Source: Symsagittifera roscoffensis
Lineage: Eukaryota > Xenacoelomorpha > Acoela > Convolutidae
Assembly (NCBI RefSeq): GCF_963678635.1
Contig: NC_087068.1
Span: 36,653,436 to 36,717,435 of the forward strand
DNA: 64,000 nucleotides
Reading direction: 5' to 3'
Shown here one piece after another: positions 55,595 to 64,000 of this stretch (positions within the stretch are counted from its first letter, which is position 1; each line of letters begins with the position of its first letter). The notes beneath the pieces were generated by a model. That model ran no database searches. It was not told the DNA's origin and was given only the letters and a program-made list of their open reading frames with translations. A program made the position numbers and the translations under genes.

Positions 55595-58500
55595 CTTGGT
55601 GACGCAAAGTTCTTCACCACATTGGACTTGGGTTCTGCCTTCTGGCAGGTTCCTTTGCGGAAGAAGGATAGGGAAAAGACCGGCTTCGCGTGCGAATTGG
55701 GGTTGTACCAGTGGAAGAGGATGCCCTTCGGCTTGTGCAATGCAACAGCAACTTTTCAAAGGCTGATGGCTCAGGCTTTGACAGGAGTGACCAACAAGTA
55801 CGGGAATCTCTTGATGTGCTACGTGGATGACGTAGTCATAGCGACACCGACCCTGGAGGATCACATTGATCGGCTCGATGAGGTCTTCGGATGTATGAAA
55901 AGAGCAGGCTTGAAATGCAAACCATCGAAATGTGAAATCCTTAGGGATTCGATCAAGTACCTGGGAAGAATGGTGGACAGGCATGGTGTGAGGCCAGATC
56001 CGGAAGCAGTAGAGGCTGTGCTGACATGGAAGGCTCCGAGGACGGACACACAGCTCCTGAGCTTCCTAGGGTTTGCCAATTATTACCGTGAATTTATCAA
56101 AGGATATGCAGACAAGGTGTATCCGATGCAAAAGCTGATGCGCAATAAAGGAAAGAAGTTCGAGTGGAACGATGAAGCACAGGTTGCCTTCGAGAACATA
56201 AAGAGGGAACTGTGCGAAGCGCCAGTACTAGGCATGCCTACAGAAAAGGGCATGTATGTTCTCGACACAGACGCATCGGTGGTGGCCATCTCAGGAATCT
56301 TGCATCAAGAGCAAGAATGGAACGGAAGAACAGTTCTCCGTCCCATTGCATACGGCAGCAAAGTCTTGAGTGACACAGAGATGAAATATGGCGCACCAAA
56401 AGCAGAAATGTTTGCAGTAGTCATCTTCGTGGAGAAGTACCGTGCATACTTGGGGAGCGCTCCCTTCAAGTTACGCGTGGACAACAGAGCGTTATCCTGG
56501 TTGAAAACCTACTCGATGGATCAGAGTTATATTGGTAGATGGATAGTAAGATTGGATGGCTACCATATGATAATCAAACATAGGATGCGTGATAAACACC
56601 AGAATGCTGACAGCCTCAGCAAGAAAACTGAGTTCTATGAAAGATTGGGGCAGAAGCAGGCCAATCAGGCGGAAATAAAAGAGGGATTCTCATTCCTGGA
56701 CAAAGAAACTTATGAAGCGCTTCCCTTAACGAGATGGTTGGATAAGTCTGGACATCCAATTCCAGGACATCCTGAGTTACCGGTAGAGAAAGCAGCCGAG
56801 ATAAAGATCCTGTCAAAGGAGGACCCGATCCCGTTGGATTTATTGCTGCGCTCGAACCTGGTCCAGCAAGAACTCTCTCGCATGAATATAAACAGCCTCT
56901 CATTATTGGATAAAACGGTGCAAGTCACACCACAAGTGATGCGGATGCTGGGTGGATTGTTAGAAAGAGAAGTGACCAGAGATGACCCCGAGTGGACAGC
57001 AGCAGTGGCATCGCTAACAGTCAGAGAGAAAGTGAAGATCATGCCGTCCAGACGACAGCACGAGGAGAACGAGAGGGATTGTAGGACAATAGTTCAGCAA
57101 CTAGTATCCTCAATACCCCAAGAGATTTTAACCAGTACTTCATACGGACAGAAAGAACAGGAGAGCGGCAAGCAAAAGAAAACCGTCACCTTTGTGGACC
57201 GGGATAAAGAGGGTGAAGTTGTAGAACAAAATCTGCTGCAAGACTATTTGTCCGGGGAGAAGGATAAGGAGAAAAACCAGCGATCACAAGATCAACACCC
57301 GGGACGAGTGAATTTGTCCGGGGAGTCCGAGATAGACGAGAAAATTCCTGATGAGAAACAGGATCTAGAGAACAAAGTTTTGTCCGGGGAGTTCAGATGG
57401 ATGCGAAGAAAGTACAGACATGATCTGGAGGAGAGCGCAGTCTCCAGCACAACCTCTTCGACGGATGATGATTCCCGAAACTCAGGAATGGGTACCTATT
57501 CCGACAGGAATTCGACCTCGGGATCAGAATTGTCAGAACTAGCGATACACACGCTACTAGTGGAATCTCGGGCAAGGGACCTGGACAGAGAAGTGTACCA
57601 GGATCCTGACAGTGATCGCTACCTAATACGAAGCGAAAGAGTCTTTGACAACGCAGCGGATGACTTAGAAACGATAGCGGTATCGAAACGCTCGATAAGC
57701 CTGTTGCCGCAGAAAGAGGCAGTCAGGACTGATCTTCAACCGTTTCAGCAAGAAACACAACCGTTGGCGAAGATTTGGTGCGTTAAGATGGAAAAAGACA
57801 CACATCAACCCAACGAGCTGAATAGCCAGATGAGGGTCATGAAGACGTACTTGAAGGCGAGATACAGACTCTCGGACCTTCTAAGGGCGCAGAGAAATGA
57901 TCGCATGACAAGCAACCTGAAAAGGTGGATCGAGAATGGTTCTCCGGATAAAGGGGACCTCGAGGAAGATAGTTATCGCATCCTGAGACAATACTTCATG
58001 CAGAAGGAAGGGAGGTTATATTTGAACAAGGACGGGATTGTGGCTTGCAAAAGAAGGGAGGAAGACAGAGTCCTATACAAGTATAATGCGATAGTATTAC
58101 CGCAACTCTATCAGACAGAACTATTATTCAGGTCACATGATCAAATGGGCCATCAGGGGATCGACAAAGTATATCAGAGGATCCTGAAGCGCTTTGAGTG
58201 GCCTGGGATGAAAAAGGCATGCGAGAAATGGGTGACAGCATGTCTGTCATGCCAACAGGTCAAGGATCCTAGGAAGTTGCGATTTCCTTTACAATCGATC
58301 GAGTCGTCTGAATTCAACGAGGTGGTGCAAATAGATCACCAAAAGATATGCATGACAGACAATGGTTACAATCAGGTGCTGGTCATGATAGATCATTTTA
58401 CGAAGTATGCAGAGGCCGTGCCCTGCACAACTGCCTCGGCGGAAGAGACATGCGACAACCTGATCAATACATGGATAGCAAGACATGGTTGTCCGATGAC

Positions 58501-59089
58501 GTTTCAATCGGACAATGGAACAGCTTTCGTAGGAGAGCTTACGAAAGAGCTTATGAGACGCTCACAGGTCGCTCAGGCTCACTCCACGACATACCACCCT
58601 CAGACGAATGGCTTAGTGAAAAGACAGAATAGGACGTTAGTGTCGATGCTGAGAGTATATTGTTCCAGGTATATGACCGATTGGGACAGATACCTTCCAC
58701 AGGTGATGGGGGCATATAATAGCACGCAACACTCCACCACTGGAGTCAGTCCACACATGATGCTAACTGGACACGAAAAGTCTTTACCCTTAACCTTCTT
58801 CTACCCAGAATATGAGGGAAAGAAAACGTCCCCACAGGTCTACGTGAGGGATGTGATCAGACGCCAACAGGAGTTGAACGATTTGTGTAGACAAAACACT
58901 CAGCAAGCACAGGCAAGGCAAAGGAAAAGATTCGACAAGAAAGCAGCTGGCGCAAAAGCTTACTCGGTGGGAGACTACGTATGTGTATTTCAGAACGTTA
59001 TACCACCGAAAGGGACAAAGAAACTTCTAAAAAAAATGGAGGGGACCCTTCATGATTACGGAGGTGCACCAGGAGGGACGCTTTTATAG
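55595..59089 (+). pseudogene. Reverse transcriptase-RNase H-integrase, element 2
   Basis: Continues the same frame for about 1,155 codons without a break: RT with FGLCNATATFQ and YVDD, RNase H, the LSGE-repeat linker (three units) and integrase with HHCC. This shows that RNase H and integrase are naturally fused. The third residue of the integrase DDE triad is Lys (AAA at 58619-58621, NGLVKRQN) where element 1 has Glu, so the integrase should be inactive. The frame is lost near 59035, where an A run has one extra base plus a G-to-A change just before the GPF module. Confidence 0.88.
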
Positions 59090-60551
59090 ACTGAGTACTG
59101 GCCGAGCCGCCCACTACGAGAACATCAAGCCACACAATCCATCGACAGAAGACTGGTGTATACCTGCAAACATGGAAGAAGGGGATTATCTAATGATGGA
59201 TCCTGCTTGTGAGGTCAATGAAAAGGGCACCAGGGAGAAGAACGATGGAAACGAAGTCGTAGAGGAAGGTACGGATACACCATTGGACCTGGATCCAAAC
59301 GAAAAGATCGAAGCGGACGATGAAACCTTACCCTACGCAGAGGAAGATTGGCAGGATCCCGAACAGATAGAGGTTCCCAAGAACTTGGAACCAGATCTTC
59401 CGTTCACGATGCAGACTCGTCAGAAGGACGGGACGAGACCAAGAAAGAAATACAATCCTTACGGTGACGACTTTGTAGTGGATAGGATAGATCTAGAGAA
59501 AATAGTGGAGGAAGTAGTGGGTTTAGAAGAAATAACTGTGTCACAAGACATTGACATAGTCGATGATCACAACGATGAGTGGGTTGACGACTGGTCGAAA
59601 CCCGAGGTAGAATTTGACGATGAGCAACAGCAGTCATATGAACAAGACCAGACGAACCTGCGTGTCTTAGAGTGGCTGAATGAAACGACCTCGGATCCAG
59701 AGGTGACCAGCGTCACGATTCAAGACGTAGATCGTGAAAGCATGAAATACATCAAGACTGAACGAGATGATCCTTCCTGGGCTGCCCAGGAAGGACGATT
59801 ACTCATTCCAGCTTCTAACCTTGACTTGATACCCGGTATGCGATCGACGGGGACGTCGATGGATATTTTTGTCCGGGGAGTGGGGGTAGGACTTACCCAC
59901 ACTGAAAACTTGATAATAAAAAAATTAAGAATAGCAAGAGAAACAGGAGACTTAGAAGCAGAAACAGGCGAAGAACCTAAGAAACCTGACATAGGCAGGG
60001 TAGTTGAGTCATATTTTAATTTACCAAATGAATATTCTAGTAACACAATACTAACAGACAGTGATTTCATACTCACAAACAGAACATGTGCGATAGCAAT
60101 CACCGCAGACATGAGTTTTAGGACAGCGTTAGCGGCAGATTTTAAGAGAGAATACAAAAACGTGGAATTCCTTTGGAAGCAAAGACCAGGGATAGGGGGC
60201 GTAGCAGCCTTACCTCCGGCGGTGTCGCAGATACCGGGAAAGTACTTATGCTTCTTGGTAACGAGGGCGACAGAGAAGCAGCACGTGGACCCAGAAAACC
60301 TAGTCTTGTCTTTGACGAGGCTGAGGGACTTCCTTGTGGAAATGGACGTGAAGGAGCTCTCGCTTCCAGTGTACGATCCAAACAGAGGAAGACTGCATCC
60401 TCGGGAATTGTACGCGCTTGTACACGTGATATTCTCTGATACGAACATACAAGTATATCTACACAAGTATAGGCTGAGTGATGTGCGAAAGAGTGTTAGG
60501 TCAAAGACTAAGTTGCATGTGATATGTATGTTATGTTACGTTATGTGTTAG
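59052..60551 (+). pseudogene. Integrase C-terminal tail with macro-like region, element 2
   Basis: 499 codons in the frame following the homopolymer shift: the end of the GPF module, the acidic tail and the macro-like region (about 60000-60470). Relative to element 1 most changes there are silent or conservative (V/I, N/D). The element 1 insertion near its 3' end is absent, so the last residues differ (HKYRLSDV against HKKYYLS). Confidence 0.82.
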
Positions 60552-60866
60552 GTTATTAAGATCATGGGTAAAAAGGGGTTAGTGACCATGAACAACTAGA
60601 TGACGATCTTGGGAATAGATCCAAAGTTTGGACTGTCCAATCTTAGGTCGAATTCCAAAATTTTAAAAACCAATTGATTTTAATAAATTTTAGGATAAAT
60701 ATCTTTTTATCTGAACTGTTTTTAAGCAAATTTGAACGATATATGTTAAGGTGAAACTGACAAGTGTGACATTCGTGATTTCTTTTCTAGATCCTGACTG
60801 ATCATTTAATTGCTCATTTGAGTCAAAACTTGAAATCGAAATCAAATCAAACTTGGAAAGAACAGT

Positions 60867-63800
60867 ATGGACAATTTCAACCTGGATGAATTGATGGACC
60901 TGGCAGAGGCATATGTAGGACCGATGGTAGATGCGATCTATCGTCGGCTGATCGAACGAGGATTCGCTCTGGAGGACCCAGAGGTGGTCATGTTGCTGAC
61001 CGCCCTGATCAACATCTTGGGGCACGACAACCGTGGGGACCGCCCCACGGAAGTTCTGTTGATGGCAGCATATGGAGAAAGAGGAGTACTAGACCGCCCG
61101 AACATGAGAGTGATGAGGTGGAGAAACGGGGCTCTCTCAGGGAGTGACTTGGCGAATGAGCCTGGATTGGGAAGTTCTAGGACTTACCAACCAGGTGAGA
61201 TGCCAATGCCCTCTAAGCCTAAACCTGGTTTGACAAGAATGCATCAGGAGATGAACAGCGAGGCGACCTCGTCTGGTTCACCACTGAGAGCAGCTGTGCC
61301 ACCAAAAAGGGCGAAAGTAACACAGAAGGTTCAGACGAACCAAACCATACAAGATCTGGACGAGATGAACGATCAGCTGAGAAGTACGAAGAAGGAGCTG
61401 GACGAGATGACCAGAAGCATGCTCCAGATGGAGGAAGATCGGGACATGTGGAGAAAGTTGTTTGAAGACTGCAACAAAAAGCAGGGCCAAGAGATTGAGC
61501 GCTTAAGGCAGGAATACAAAGAGCGATCGGAGCAGGTGTCGTTGACAACGGCAGTGGAGAAAGTGATACCTGCAAGGGATATTCCTCGTGGGCAGTCCCC
61601 GATGGAGCTCTTGACACCTCGAGAAATGAGTCAAACAACGGAGACACGGCTTCCAGCAGAGGCAGAGACGAATCGAGTAACAATCCCGGATCCTAGTGAC
61701 ACCTTGGGTGATCCCGTCGTAGAACAGACAGTGAGGAAGCTGATAGAGACAGCTGGACGACTGGTCGCTAACAAGAATGCGCCAGGTTCCGGGGTGACTG
61801 CACCCTATGGAACGATTGACGATACGGGCAGAGTACAACTCTCCCAGACCGTGATCAGACGAGGGATAAGTAATGTGACACCACTCATGGGGAGCTCGAG
61901 AATCCCAGAGAGGAAAGTACGAAAGATGCCAGCGAAGAAAGTGTCTCGTATAATAGACGTGCAGAAGAATAATCAATTGAAGTATAATTTCACGGGAGTT
62001 CCGGAGACAGATCCGAGAGCCTGCTTCAATCGAGCTACCTGGAGCCCGGCTGTGAACCTGCAGCAGCCACCACTCGGGACATCTCATCTGATACTGGGAG
62101 ACAGCTTGGTCAGAGTGCTGTCGAATTTGAGGACCTCGTGGGTCACCACAGTGATGGCCTTTGGAGGCGCGACGATAGCCCAGTTATATCGAATGGTGGA
62201 ACTGATGAACCCAGGGAGGATCCCCAATGTGATGATCCTGGTCGGGACGAATGACATCTCTAGAGGTTCAGATGAGCAGGAAGCACTATGGGAGTCAATG
62301 ATGGTGTGTTTGCTTACTACCCTCTGGCAGAAATTCAATTGCGCGGTACTGACCGTTTGCACTGTGCCAATGAACACGAGAAGCCTGACAGCAGCAGGAA
62401 GAAGGCACAACGAGGGAGTCGTCAGGTGGAATAACATCTTGAGGAACCTCGCAAGTCGGAACGCCGGAAGAATGATCCTCATGGACATCGAACATGAGTT
62501 GAGAGCTATGGATCAGGCCAGACTGACCACGGACGGCATCCACTTCGACAGTATCGAAGGACAAGCTTGGTTGAATCGAGTCTTCCAAGAACGGTTGGAG
62601 GAGCTGGAAGCAGAACTCTTTGACACAGGAGTGCTGAAGGAAAAGGGAACGGTGAGTGATGCGGTAATTACCACCTTTGTGCCTCCTAACCTGGAAACAC
62701 GCCTGGGTACGGTCCCAGCCTTCACGAATTACCGGCAACAAAGCTCCAGTGAACCAGGTCGAAGAACAGACGTGCAGGATCGGTAGGGAGAAGCACCGAT
62801 GAGGAGGACAATTCATCCTAGGAGAAGGATAGGACCTGTCAACCAACCAATCGAAGAAGTAGCAGGCACATCTAGATCGGACACTAGATCGGAGACGACG
62901 AGTACCAGTCGAGAAGAGAGACCGGGCAGAGGCTCATTGTTATGGTCGAGATCCATACCGTCTCCCTGGCATATATACAAGGACAAACTGATGAAGCTGG
63001 ACCTACAGAGAGTAAGCTTCATCGAAGATGCAAGGAGGATGCTGAATGGAGCGACGCTATCCGTCAGCAGATTATACTCAATAACCGGCGTAGACTGGTT
63101 GATAGCCGCTAGCATAAATTTCAGCTCCACGACGGCCTTGAGATTTGCCGATTTGGAGGGACTGCCCTCCAACAACACAATGGGACCTGTGAATGCAAGA
63201 CCGTTGCAAGATGTGAGATTGAACCATGATGAGAGGAATCGTGAAGAAAGACCAGGAAGATTCCTGACGGCGAGAGCGCCGATTGGACAACACGTGAAGA
63301 TATTTAGGCAGCTGACGACACCACCTGGTCATGTGAAGGAGAGAGTGTACCCAAAACTAGTGAACCAAGATGGTGATGCCCAGAGATATGGCGGATTGAC
63401 AGCGATAAAGAAAGATGAGACCATCTTCGCCGCCTATGACAAAGCAGAGATGAGGAAGGCCAAAATCATGGTAGTAGCGAATTCAGAGTTCGTGTACACC
63501 TCCAAGTCTTTGTTTTGGCCGGACGTCATAATGTTGGCCGCAGTTGACCTAGACCTATTGCAATCAGTGTCATTGGCTATAGGGGTACAAAGGCAGACAG
63601 AAATGAACCCGATTACGATTGTGTTTGCTGGCATCAATGACCATCTACACAGTAGAGGTTTTCTGAGCAGGCTCAGAGATCCTGAAACAGCAGAAAACGC
63701 AGTATGGCCAGCAATAAAAGACATCCTGGAGTCGATGGGTGAAGTGGTGGATGCGACGAAGGAGGGGTCATTCAATAAAGTGACGTTGAGAGTAGTATCC

Positions 63801-64000
63801 GCGTTGTCTCCGGGATATGCACATCTCCCGGATGGACTGAAATTTGTGTATGCAATGGTAGCCTTACTTTCGGAAGGAAGATATGATGTGATCATATCAG
63901 CCCCGAATCGCATGATAGAAATGGAGAACCTGAGGCCACTTAAGGCTGAACTGCCTGCAGTATGGTCAGATATCTCAAACGCGATGAGAGGATTCAAGGA
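60867..64000 (+). pseudogene. ORF3 SGNH hydrolase protein, element 2 (stop at 62784, runs off window)
   Basis: Same start and layout as ORF3 of element 1. The coiled coil, GDSLVRVL, GTNDIS and DGIHFD blocks are all conserved. It is interrupted by TAG at 62784-62786, where element 1 has TTG (Leu); the same frame continues to the window end. Near 63939 it carries the base that element 1 lacks, so the intact frame continues past that point. The FAGINDHLHSRG motif is identical. Confidence 0.85.

Larger units (their letters stand above)
46849..64000 (+). mobile_element. Giant Ty3/gypsy-type LTR retrotransposon, element 2 (right end outside window)
   Basis: A second copy of the same family in the same orientation, beginning with shared LTR D and cut by the window end inside ORF3. 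Gene order and spacing equal element 1. The copy is degenerate: stops at 51466, 53588, 55592 and 62784, frameshifts near 51650 and 59035, and loss of catalytic residues in protease and integrase. It keeps sequence deleted in element 1 (RNase H-integrase junction and the late ORF3 base), which shows the intact layout of the family. Confidence 0.88.

Overview
The window is invertebrate-type metazoan DNA. The host genes are split by GT-AG introns, the surroundings are AT-rich, intergenic and intronic DNA is large, and there are minisatellites and LTR retrotransposons of the Ty3/gypsy (metavirus) type. I could not fix the phylum from sequence alone.

Left part (1-22.3 kb). Two host genes lie on the minus strand. 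The first (277-5559, running off the left edge) is an LRCH-type leucine-rich-repeat protein; ten exons can be chained with matching phases and GT-AG borders. The second (9690-21558) is a tetraspanin of about 268 residues whose three visible exons are separated by introns of 6.2 and 4.9 kb. Those introns hold diverged dispersed repeats, a tRNA-derived SINE-like element, a GGAT-based minisatellite with about 250-bp higher-order units (17.6-18.95 kb) and an almost A-free CTTGC-rich block (18.96-19.3 kb).

Right part (22.3-64 kb). Two very large Ty3/gypsy-type elements lie head to tail and share one middle LTR (46849-47896). Element 1 (23925-47896) is preceded by a cluster of partial LTRs and has lost U5 and the primer-binding region. 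Element 2 (46849 to beyond the window) lies to its right. The common plan is: LTR (TGTGACATTCG...CGAATGTTACA); a leader of about 3 kb carrying an array of TCCGGAGGGGT motifs; gag-PR-RT-RNase H-integrase in one frame, with a C-terminal region resembling a macro domain; ORF3 (coiled coil, an SGNH/GDSL hydrolase with all catalytic blocks, and a second degenerate SGNH-like region); ORF4 (about 1,780 codons, unrecognised); a 3' UTR; a G-rich purine tract; and the LTR.

Both copies are defective. Element 1 has a deletion/frameshift between RNase H and integrase, a one-base deletion late in ORF3 and a TGA early in ORF4, but keeps every pol catalytic motif I looked for. Element 2 has several stops and frameshifts plus substitutions at catalytic residues of protease and integrase. 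Differences between the copies within the ORF3 hydrolase are mostly at third codon positions, which suggests the extra ORFs were under purifying selection while the lineage was active. The most unusual content is the macro-like pol tail, the hydrolase ORF, the huge unknown ORF4 joined to ORF3 by an ATGCTAG overlap, and repeated copies of the polypurine-tract sequence inside pol.
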